Shown here in pieces: positions 18,487 to 29,356 of a stretch of DNA of 64,000 nucleotides. Below the pieces are notes generated by a model that did not search any database, had not been told where the DNA came from, and saw only the letters and a program-made list of their open reading frames with translations. Each line of letters opens with the position of its first letter. Position 1 is the stretch's first letter. The stretch spans positions 1,364,001 through 1,428,000 of the forward strand of contig CBFFRQ010000068.1 in assembly GCA_965644315.1 (NCBI GenBank), read 5' to 3'. Both the position numbers and the translations under genes were made by a program. This DNA comes from Caecitellus pseudoparvulus (taxonomy: Eukaryota; Bigyra: Bicosoecida).

Positions 18487-21400
18487 CTACTGCTCTGTGC
18501 TTCTGCCGCTTGAGGCAAGGCGCGCCGCTGCAGCAGCGCTATCACGTCGGCGAGCAGGAGGCTTTTTGGCCGATGAAGCAGCAACAGCAGAGGCTGTGCC
18601 TTTTGCTTTCTGGTGCCTGTGTTTCTTCCCACCACGCCTTGTCTTCTTCCTGGAAGAGGACGATGCCCTTGAAGGAGTTGTGCTAGCTGAACCATCTGAC
18701 TCGCCATCCCCATCTGCCTGTCCTTGCCCTGTGCCTCTTGAGCCCCCGTCCAAACCATCTGAAACTCCCGTGGAAGACCCTTGCAAAGTTGACACAACTC
18801 CTGGCTCACACTCAGCAGCACCGCTTGCCTTCTTTGACGGAGGAGGTCCACGTGGAGATGGCGCAGGACCACGACCAGGTGGACCCCCTGCCGGCTTCAC
18901 ACCGGCCGTGCCACCACTCGGAGATGGCGCAGGACCACGACCAGGTGGACCCCCTGCCGGCTTCACACCGGCCGCGCCACCGCTCGGAGATGGCGCAGGA
19001 CCACGACCAGGTGGACCCCCTGCCGGCTTCACACCGGCCGCGCCACCACTCGGAGATGGCGCAGGACCACGACCAGGTGGACCCCCTGCCGGCTTCACAC
19101 CGGCCGCGCCACCACTCGGAGATGGCGCAGGACCACGACCAGGTGGACCCCCTGCCGGCTTCACACCGGCCGCGCCACCACTCGGAGATGGCGCAGGACC
19201 ACGACCAGGTGGACCCCCTGCCGGCTTCACACCGGCCGCGCCACCACTCGGAGATGGCGCAGGACCCCGTGGTGATGCTGCTGCACCGTGCGGCCGTGCA
19301 GGTGGGGCCTTGCTCACTGGCCGTGGTGGGGCCGCCTTGGAGTCACCACCACTGCTTCCTTCATCCACACCACCCGATTGCGCCTTGCTTGGTGCACTGC
19401 CCGATGTGGCCGACGCCAATCCTCCTTTCTTCTCGTCGCTGGACGTGGCAGAAGAGCTCGACGGTGGTGTGACTTTGGTAGAAGCCACTGATGCAGAGGG
19501 GGCAGGCTGTGCCTCCCCAACACCACCGCTTGCCTTCTTCGACGGAGGAGGTCCACGTGGAGATGGCGCAGGACCACGACCAGGTGGACCCCCTGCCGGC
19601 TTCACACCGGCCGCGCCACCACTCGGAGATGGCGCAGGACCACGACCAGGTGGACCCCCTGCCGGCTTCACACCGGCCGCGCCACCACTCGGAGATGGCG
19701 CAGGACCACGACCAGGTGGACCCCCTGCCGGCTTCACACCGGCCGCGCCACCACTCGGAGATGGCGCAGGACCACGACCAGGTGGACCCCCTGCCGGCTT
19801 CACACCGGCCGCGCCACCACTCGGAGATGGCGCAGGACCCCGTGGTGATGCTGCTGCACCGTGCGGCCGTGCAGGTGGGACCTTGCTCACTGGCCGTGGT
19901 GGGGCCGCCTTGGAGTCACCACCACTGCTTCCTTCATCCACACCACCCGATTGCGCCTTGCTTGGTGCACTGCCCGATGTGGCCGACGCCAATGCTCCTT
20001 TCTTCTCATCGCTGGACGTGGCAGAAGAGCTCGACGGTGGTGTGACTTTGGTAGAAGCCACTGATGCAGAGGGGGCAGGCTGTGCCTCCCCAACACCACC
20101 GCTTGCCTTCTTCGACGGAGGAGGTCCACGTGGAGATGGCGCAGGACCACGACCAGGTGGACCCCCTGCCGGCTTCACACCGGCCGCGCCACCACTCGGA
20201 GATGGCGCAGGACCACGACCAGGTGGACCCCCTGCCGGCTTCACACCGGCCGCGCCACCACTCGGAGATGGCGCAGGACCACGACCAGGTGGACCCCCTG
20301 CCGGCTTCACACCGGCCGCGCCACCACTCGGAGATGGCGCAGGACCACGACCAGGTGGACCCCCTGCCGGCTTCACACCGGCCGCGCCACCACTCGGAGA
20401 TGGCGCAGGACCACGACCAGGTGGACCCCCTGCCGGCTTCACACCGGCCGCGCCACCACTCGGAGATGGCGCAGGACCACGACCAGGTGGACCCCCTGCC
20501 GGCTTCACACCGGCCGCGCCACCACTCGGAGATGGCGCAGGACCACGACCAGGTGGACCCCCTGCCGGCTTCACACCGGCCGCGCCACCACTCGGAGATG
20601 GCGCAGGACCCCGTGGTGATGCTGCTGCACCGTGCGGCCGTGCAGGTGGGGCCTTGCTCACTGGCCGTGGTGGGGCCGCCTTGGAGTCACCACCACTGCT
20701 TCCTTCATCCACACCACCCGATTGCGCCTTGCTTGGTGCACTGCCCGATGTGGCCGACGCCAATGCTCCTTTCTTCTCGTCGCTGGACGTGGCAGAAGAG
20801 CTCGACGGTGGTGTGACTTTGGTAGAAGCCACTGATGCAGAGGGGGCAGGCTGTGCCTCCCCAACACCACCGCTTGCCTTCTTCGACGGAGGAGGTCCAC
20901 GTGGAGATGGCGCAGGACCACGACCAGGTGGACCCCCTGCCGGCTTCACACCGGCCGCGCCACCACTCGGAGATGGCGCAGGACCACGACCAGGTGGACC
21001 CCCTGCCGGCTTCACACCGGCCGTGCCACCACTCGGAGATGGCGCAGGACCACGACCAGGTGGACCCCCTGCCGGCTTCACACCGGCCGCGCCACCACTC
21101 GGAGATGGCGCAGGACCACGACCAGGTGGACCCCCTGCCGGCTTCACACCGGCCGCGCCACCGCTCGGAGATGGCGCAGGACCACGACCAGGTGGACCCC
21201 CTGCCGGCTTCACACCGGCCGCGCCACCACTCGGAGATGGCGCAGGACCACGACCAGGTGGACCCCCTGCCGGCTTCACACCGGCCGCGCCACCACTCGG
21301 AGATGGCGCAGGACCACGACCAGGTGGACCCCCTGCCGGCTTCACACCGGCCGCGCCACCGCTCGGAGATGGCGCAGGACCACGACCAGGTGGACCCCCT

Positions 21401-24400
21401 GCCGGCTTCACACCGGCCGCGCCACCACTCGGAGATGGCGCAGGACCACGACCAGGTGGACCCCCTGCCGGCTTCACACCGGCCGCGCCACCACTCGGAG
21501 ATGGCGCAGGACCACGACCAGGTGGACCCCCTGCCGGCTTCACACCGGCCGCGCCACCACTCGGAGATGGCGCAGGACCACGACCAGGTGGACCCCCTGC
21601 CGGCTTCACACCGGCCGCGCCACCACTCGGAGATGGCGCAGGACCACGACCAGGTGGACCCCCTGCCGGCTTCACACCGGCCGCGCCACCACTCGGAGAT
21701 GGCGCAGGACCACGACCAGGTGGACCCCCTGCCGGCTTCACACCGGCCGCGCCACCACTCGGAGATGGCGCAGGACCACGACCAGGTGGACTCCCTGCCG
21801 GCTTCACACCGGCCGCGCCACCACTCGGAGATGGCGCAGGACCACGACCAGGTGGACCCCCTGCCGGCTTCACACCGGCCGCGCCACCACTCGGAGATGG
21901 CGCAGGACCACGACCAGGTGGACCCCCTGCCGGCTTCACACCGGCCGTGCCACCACTCGGAGATGGCGCAGGACCACGACCAGGTGGACCCCCTGCCGGC
22001 TTCACACCGGCCGCGCCACCACTCGGAGATGGCGCAGGACCACGACCAGGTGGACCCCCTGCCGGCTTCACACCGGCCGTGCCACCACTCGGAGATGGCG
22101 CAGGACCACGACCAGGTGGACCCCCTGCCGGCTTCACACCGGCCGTGCCACCACTCGGAGATGGCGCAGGACCACGACCAGGTGGACCCCCTGCCGGCTT
22201 CACACCGGCCGCGCCACCACTCGGAGATGAGACAATTTCAGCACTTTTCTTCTGTTTTACTTGAGTGGATGATTTGGTTGCTGTGTCAGCCGTGGGACTA
22301 GCCGGTTTATTGCGAGAAGCTTCTTGTGCCATGTCGTCATCCAGGGATGACGATTTACCCCTGCTTCGTGCAGCTCGCATGGCAGCCCGCGCCCCTTGGG
22401 CACGTGAAGTGGGTTTGGGCGCTTGCGGCGGAGACTTGGCTTGCTTGCTTGTCTTTGTTGGAAGAAGGGCTCGTCCGCTGTGTTGAGGCTGGCGGGCTGC
22501 AGCAAACGGGTGTGCAGCATTGGCATGCGGGCTCGTTCGGCGTACGGGTGTTGGCGTGTCCTTGGCTGCAGTGGAACCAGCATCTTTGGAAGGAGAGAGG
22601 TCCACCTTCTCCACTCGGTCAGGGGCAATGACTGCTGCAATGCTTTGACGAGATCGGCCAAGGCGAACTGTTTGTGAGCGGACAGTTGGAATGGCTTTGG
22701 CTGAGCGAGCAGCGGCAGCAGCTTCGGTAGCTGCCAGCACTGCAGCGAAAGGGGAGGAATCTTCGGCATGCCCTTCAGTCTGCTTGGACTCAGCTGCCCC
22801 GCCTGTAGAATGCTCCTTGACGCCCCCTAAAGTGTGCACAACGCGCTCAGCTTTAACGTTTGCAGTTCCGGGAGCAGCAGGGAGGAACTCAGTCTTGATG
22901 CTCCGGCGCCGACGCAGTCTGCCTTTCTGAGACTTGGATTCACCCTCAGGAAGGGGGGCCAATCCTCCTGGAGTCAAGCTTGGTCCCTTGGCATGGGAGC
23001 GGTGTGCAGCAGCTTTTGCCTGACGCATGGAACGCTGCAAGTCGCCAGGTTTGGGGGTACCCTGTCGCGATAGGCCGTAGCGGGAAGACGCCGACATGCC
23101 TAGCTTTGTACGTTCTTGATCTGAGAGCAGTCCTTGCCTTGCGGCCCCGGGCACCACTCCCATGCTGGCTCGCCTTGCTTTGCCCCGGGGGGCAAGGCGG
23201 GCAGTGAGGGGGCTGGAAGACGGGGATGAAGTCCGCTCCAAAGCAGCCTGAACGGCCTCCGAGGCAGTGGAACGTGCCGTGTCTGCCACAGACTGTACTG
23301 ACGCTACAGGAGGGCCTCGCTGTTGATCCTGAAGCTGAAGCTTGGCAATTTCCACTTCAGCCTCAATGCGCCGTGCCTCGGCAGCCTCTAGAGCCTCTGA
23401 TGCAGCTTCCTTCTCCAGCATGAGATCAGCTTTCGCTTGCTTGGCCACTTGCCTAGCTGCTCGCTCGGCCTCTTTGGCTGCAGCAATCTTGGCCGCAGAC
23501 AAGCTCCGCTCGTCGTTCAGAGCCTGTTGAAGCTCGATGAGCTCCGCTTGCAGCTTTTCTACCTGGGCATTAGAGGCTGCTAGCTGCTGTGCTGTCGCAG
23601 CAGAGGCTGTTGCCGACTGCGCAGCACCTTGCTCTGCAGTCGCCTTAGCAGAGGCTAGCTCCTGCTGCAGTGCGGCGATTGTGCTTTCCTTTTCATCACA
23701 CTTGCTCTTCAGGGCCGATATTTCTTCTCGGGCGGCCGTAGTTTCCTGCTGAGCAGCTTCCAGCCGGTGCTGTACTTCACGAGTCATCGCGCCCATCACA
23801 AGGTCAGGAGACAAAGACTCCACATCACCTCCATGCGATGCCGCCAAAGAAGCTCTCGCAGCCCGGAAAATGCTGGCGAGTTCGTGAAGCTCCTGGACGT
23901 GAGCAAGGTGCTCCTCCCGGATTGCCTGCACTTCGTGTCTGGCAGCTGCAGCCTGTTCACTGAAGAGAGCCTCAAGCGTATGGCGGCGAAGCGCCAGGTC
24001 CTCACGTTCGGCAACCAAACGCTCACGTTCAACTCGTGAAGCAACGTACTCTGAGTGGAGTTTTTGGGTCAGAGAAAGGACTTTCTGCGATGCAAGCACA
24101 AGATAAGGCGTTTCAGCATCAGCGTCGCAGCGACCTGCCAGGGAGAGGCAAGCTTGGAGGCAGATTGGGACGCACCTGAGGAGCGGAGGAAGACATGACC
24201 TCTCCTTGCAACTCTTCGGCGATGGTTCGCCCCAAAGTTGCCTCATCCTCTTGCATAGATGCCCATTGGTCAGCCCGGGCTTCTGGCGATCGAGGCCGAC
24301 CAAGCTTGCCCCAAAGCTCAAGTTGACGCTGCAGCGCGTTATCAATCGACTGCGTAAGCATGAGGCAGGGGTGAGGCAAGTTGGCGCACAGAACGTGACA

Positions 24401-24776
24401 TGCAGACATGTCTTGGTAGGAGAAGAGCAAGGGCTACCCCAAGGCAGACGAGCCTGGACGGAAGGGTTGCACACCGCACACCACGCCAACACTGTCCGAC
24501 AAGCGCACGCACGCGGATCCGACCCTGAAACAACTCGAGCAGGCGCTTCTTCTCGAACACAATCTTGCTTGCAGCAAAAAGAAGGGTGTTCTTGACGTCC
24601 GCCTCTGAACCGTGGTTCACAATGTCCAGCCAGCGTTCAACAGGAACTGCACCAGGCTGCACTGCAAGCGCACTGGGATCGAGTGGCTCAGAGTGCTTCA
24701 CCATGACATGCCCTTGGCTTCCGTCTGGGGCAGCAGGTGGGGGCCGTGCTGGAGACTTGTGGCTTGGTGCTGACAT
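18487..24776 (-). CDS. Coiled-coil protein with 22-residue Gly/Pro-rich repeat arrays
   Basis: complement(join(18487..24084,24176..24349,24513..24776)), 2011 aa. Residues about 30-90 form a small folded region (VERWLDIVNHGSEADVKNTL, VFEKKRLLELF). Residues ~145-400 are a long coiled coil (RVERERLVAEREDLALRRH, ALQQELASAKATAEQGAAQ). A basic Ser/Pro-rich stretch follows, then 37 copies of a 22-aa unit (SGGAAGVKPAGGPPGRGPAP-SP) in blocks of 20, 7, 4 and 6 separated by three nearly identical ~103-aa spacers. The C-terminus is basic (RKKTRRGGKKHRHQKAKG). No homologue recognised. The repeat is likely disordered and flexible; scaffold or condensate-like roles are speculation. Both introns have GTGCGT donors. 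Confidence 0.75.
18854..22230. repeat. 66-bp tandem repeat arrays in four blocks with 309-bp spacers
   Basis: The unit starting GGAGATGGCGCAGGACCACG repeats every 66 bp (for example 18854, 18920). Block sizes by my count are 6, 4, 7 and 20 units from left to right. Three spacers of about 309 bp separate them; equivalent spacer points lie at 19288, 19861 and 20632, offsets of 573 and 771 bp, i.e. 309 plus 4 or 7 units. Units differ only by rare substitutions (GCC/GTG at the Ala codon, CCA/CCG before CTCGG, one C-to-T at 21791). The unit is a multiple of three and contains no stop in any plus-strand frame. Confidence 0.97.
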
Positions 24777-25122
24777 GGCTGCGAAGTCGTGCACAATCGT
24801 CGAGGGCCACTGGCAGCAGCAGCTGTGGTTCCGCACGTGGTTGTAAGCTGGCTCTAGGCAGCACAAGCTTTGGAAGGAAGGGGGGGGGGGTGAAGTTGCC
24901 TGGGGATACCAGGCAGGCCACCACTTGCGTGTGCGGCGCTCAAATATTTATGCCTCCAATCTACAAGTGCGAGCCCACCTCACCAGAGCACAGCAGCAGG
25001 CACTTGCCCATCTGGGCAGATTACAAGGGATACAATCACTGAACTCCCCGTGAAATCTTTCTCGGTCTGCTGATCCGTGTGTCTGTACTGCAGTGCCTTG
25101 CGCGCTCCACAAGAAGTGCACC
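24777..25122. other. Intergenic region between divergent genes
   Basis: Separates the coiled-coil/repeat gene (-) from the K+ channel gene (+). It contains a run of ten G near 24880 and AT-richer sequence near 24945-24955. No CAATTTCCGC box and no gene recognised. Confidence 0.4.
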
Positions 25123-28100
25123 ATGTCTGAAGTCGCCAGAGAGTGTAAGCTTGCCACTCGGACAATGAGCGAAACCAGGCTTCCCCAGGCCGAGGACCGC
25201 ATCCGAAATCTGGACTTCCGGAACCGATTCAAGGGGTACACCGAAGAACTTCAACTTCGAGGGAGCGCTTCCAAACGTTTGCAAAGCGTAAGCGTTTCAG
25301 TGCTGACCGTGGCAGTGACTTGCGTTTCACGAGCGTTGATCTGAGGTGGCTCTACAGCATGGCCCCCCCTCGCCACGCACACAGTACTTGATTGGTACAA
25401 TCCCCACTGGCCTTTCGAATCGCATGAAGCTTGCTCTCGTCTTGAATGTCAGTCGGCTTGGTCGGGCTTGGGATACGTGCGTGCCAGCACCAAGGAGTGT
25501 GAGGGAGAAGCAACGCTCACTTCCCAGACAGCCCACCGCACCACAGGATCCAAGTAGTCGCCAGCGTAGCAGCGTGTGCTGTCTATGTGGCGGGAACATA
25601 CGCTTTCGTAGCACCTCAAAGCGTGGACCAGACGTTCACGGTGCTGTTTACCATGGATTTGTTGCTCCGCTTGGCAGCCTCGTCGCAACGCATGACTTTT
25701 CTCTGCAGCCCCATGGCCATTGTAGACATCCTGACAGTGACTCCAGTATATCTTGAGTGGCTTGGTGATATGGACAATGGGAATTCGTTGAATTTCTTGC
25801 GCTTCATCCGTGTGCTGCGGGTCATGAGAATCCTGCGCACGTTCAAGGTGATCAACAACGGCATGAACGCGATCAAGCGGCAGACTATAACTCTGGCTCT
25901 GACAGTGACCTCAATCGTTTTCTTGGCGGCAGGGCTGGTGCACCTTTTCGAGGGTGATCTGTTCCAGCCGCTGGAGGGCACTGCGCAAGACGAACACATG
26001 ACCTTCGGCAACGCTCTCTGGTTCATCATCGTCACGCTGTCTACGGTGGGGTTCGGGGATGTCGTTCCAGAGTCCCGATTTGGCCAGGTGGTGACGGCCA
26101 TCTTCATCATTGCGTCCATTGTGCTCATCCCCATGCAAGTGAACCAGCTGACAGGCTTGCTTGCTCTGCAGTCAAAGTTCAGGACAAAGCACCGACCTTC
26201 CAACGGGACACCGCCCCATGTGCTGATCATTGGGCATGTGTCTGATGCAAGCATGCTAGAAGACTTCCTTGCCGAGTTCTACCACCCAGACCGCGTCGGG
26301 GAAGGGGGGGGACTAGACAACTCCAGGCAAGCCATCATCATGGGCCCTGACGAGCCGACGGATGGCGTGCAGAGCTTGCTTTTGAACCCCGTGTACGACA
26401 CTCACATTCGCTACGTGCGTGGCAGCGTCATGTCCAATGACGATTTGTGGAGGGTGGCCGCAGACAAGGCGGAGGCCTGCTTTGTACTGTGCAATAGCGG
26501 CGCTTCTGATCCGGCTGCTGAAGACAAGGCCACTGCCCTGCGCACATTGGTGGTGAAGAACTTCAACCCTGCCTTGCGTATCTTTGTTCATATCTTGGGG
26601 GGCAGGGCACTTCAACATGTCCAGCAGAGTGAGGTTGACGAAGCAGTGGCGGTGGAGGAATGGAAGACACGGCTGCTAGCTCAGAGCACGTTAGTGCCCG
26701 GCTTCTCTACGTTGGTGAACAACATCATGCGCAGTGCGACGGTACCAGACTTGGACCAGCTAGAGCCGTGGATGCGGGAATACTCTTGCGGGGCTGGGTT
26801 GGAGATCTACCCGGTTCCTGTTCCTCAGGTCTTTGAAGGATTGACTTTCACTGAGGTGGTGCGCATTGTGTACTCAAGATTTGATGGGACCGCCATCGTT
26901 TGGGGCGTACAGGAGCCAGCTGCTCGGCGCTCTTCTCCCCAAGCATTAGAGCGAATAGAACGCATCCAACGACGAGCACGCCGCGGAAGCGGCCCTTCTT
27001 CGCAGCTCCTGAGCTGCTCTCCATTCTCAAACTCAGACATTCCAGGCAAGGTGCACTTAAACCCAGGCAAAAGGTACAGGGTAACTTCTGGTATGACTCT
27101 GTTTGTGTTGGCCGAAGATGAAAGCATCGCACTGGACGTGGCCCGAAACTCGTCGTACGCAAGCACTGACCTGCCCACAGCAACGGACGGCCCACCAGGC
27201 TTCGACCCGGAGCAGGAAGGGCATCGTAAGCCAGGATGCTCCTGGTGTGATGTAAGAAAGCCTTCAAAGCAGAGGCAGCGGGGAGTGACTGAAGACGGCG
27301 CACCCAGCGAGGCCTCTGGCTGGTCCAGGCTGCGGCAGCACCTCAAGCAGCGAGCGAAGGCGCAGCGCGTGCGCGAGAGGGCAACGGACACAGATGTCGG
27401 GCGTACAGGGCAAATGCGAAGTGTAGTCGAAGCCTTCAACAAAGCAAGCGTTCACCGCCTCGCCGCACCCGCTCCCCCCGACCCGTACTCCGCGCTTGCT
27501 GGGGTCATCACAGAAGATGTCCGGGGCTTGGATGAGAGCGACGGCCCACACATCCTAGTCATTGGGTCCTTGCCCAGTTTTACGGCGTTTCTCAAACCAT
27601 TGCGAGCGCGGCACCTCAACGGCACGAGTTTGTTCAAGCCGGTGGTCTTGCTGACAGAAGACAAGGACGAAAACAAACTGGCGCATTTCTCCGAGCACGC
27701 TGTGTCACTCTCCAAAGTTCACATCGTCTTTGGACAAGCACATTCACTCTCGGATTTGCGCAGGGCAGGCATCAGTTCGGCATCTTGTGCGGTCATTGCA
27801 TCTAACAGGGATCACAGCAGCCCAATTGATGGCATTCCACTTGACGCATCGGTGCTATTCTCGTACATGGTCTTGGAGCAAGCGCTGCTCTCAGTTCCCA
27901 CCCTTCCAGACTTCTACACGCTTGTCGAGCTTTCTACAATGGACAACTTGCAGATACTGAATCGAAAGCGCCTGTCTAGGATGCAGGTACTTGACTTCAA
28001 TGGAGACAAGGCTGAGCAAGTGCACCGCCTGCTCGGTGTCGTTCCTCCTGCTGCTGCAGCGCCAGAGCAGCAGCGAGGCTCTGCCACGACGCTGCAACTG

Positions 28101-29123
28101 GGACCTGGCATACCCCCACAGCAACGTGAAAGTGCAAAGCGCCAAGCTTTCTCCTTGGTCGATGCGCCAATCACTCGAGAGGAGGAGGGTCTCCAGCGCG
28201 TGGAGGAGTTAAAGCGCCGAAAGAGGCAGCAAGAAAGACAGCAAAGCCGAGTGCACTTCAGTGGCTTTAACAGTGGAGCAACCATGCCTTTTTTTGCAGC
28301 CGGCTATGGGTATGCAACTGATACGCTTCACACCATGCTGTGCCAGGCCTTCTACTGCCACGAGACCATGCGCTTCGCGGACGAGCTGCTGTCGCCAGAC
28401 CCGGGCAGGGCATCTCGACTGATCTGCCGCCCCGTGCCAAACACATACCATAGCTTGTCGTTTGGTGTCTTGTTCTTTGATTGCCTTATGCAGCACGATG
28501 CCGTCTGCGTAGGCTTGTACCGGTGTCGGAGCGCCCTGGGGTCGGACCTGTGCTATGTTGTCACTGGTCCAGACCCAGACGTGAAACTTCACAGCACTTC
28601 CTCGGACCGAGATCTGATGTACCTCTTGAGCACTAACCCCCCTCCCCCTTCCAGAGACATGAAGCCTGCGATGCTCAAGACGACAGCTTTCACTCGCATT
28701 TCTGCAGAGCTGGGTTTCCCTGACACGCGGGGAGGCGAGCCTGCAGGTGTCGCCATGGCTGCCCAGCGTCATGATGTGGACGCTGTGAGCGATGATCGCC
28801 GTGTCGGGCATCAGGCTGAAGGATGTGAGCCACCTCGACGGGAATCAAAGCTTGCCAGCGCTGCACGCACAGAACGCATCCCCGAACCGCATAGCCCACA
28901 AGCTGCCTCCAGAGGTATGGCCAGAGAGGGATCGGAGCCGCAGAAAAGCTGCAAACCAGTCCTTCCTAAGCTTCCAGACGACTTTCCCCCTTCTGCAGCC
29001 GCGCCTCTGCCCACAAAATCAAGTCCCTTGCGGAGGGGAGTTAAGGCAAAACTAGCCCTCTTGCGGGCACCTGCACAAGCGCATCAGGTCACCAGACCCC
29101 CGAAGAGTGGGTCCCAGGATTAA
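25123..29123 (+). CDS. BK-like voltage-gated K+ channel with two RCK domains
   Basis: join(25123..25287,25358..25476,25547..29123), 1286 aa. S1 is VVASVAACAVYVAGTYAFV; S2 FTVLFTMDLLLRLAAS; S3 MAIVDILTVTPVYLEW; S4 carries regularly spaced Arg (FLRFIRVLRVMRILRTFKVI); S5 LTVTSIVFLAAGLVHLFE; the pore is TFGNALWFIIVTLSTVGFGDVV with filter TVGFGD (residue ~260); S6 follows. Two RCK-type Rossmann modules come next (HVLIIGHVSDASMLEDF ~318 and HILVIGSLPSFTAFLKPL ~760), as in Slo/BK channels where they gate on Ca2+ or Na+. An S0 helix and a classical calcium bowl were not seen. The intron joins keep the frame and produce an S1 preceded by SRLGRAWDTIQ. The C-terminal ~150 aa are disordered. Confidence 0.9.
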
Positions 29124-29356
29124 ATGGGGGCCTTGCATACCTCTTACTCCCTCAGATTGCGTGGGGGTTTGCCTATCCTCTTCCAGGGTCAGAAGAGTGC
29201 AGCTGCGTGCTGCCGCGATGTCGGCTCAAGCTCAGAGTATTGCCAATTCTCGAGCCATGGTCAACTCGAAAGTCAATCAAAAATACACAACCACACCAAA
29301 CCTGCTCTCGTACTGTGACTGCCTAGTCGCTCTTCGCCGCTCACTCACTCTCAAGC

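Noticed and set aside
18497-22264. 1,255-codon plus-strand open frame across the repeat array
   Set aside because: It mirrors the minus-strand 66-bp repeats; no folded region, intron structure or promoter box supports it, and the minus strand continues into a well-formed coiled coil.
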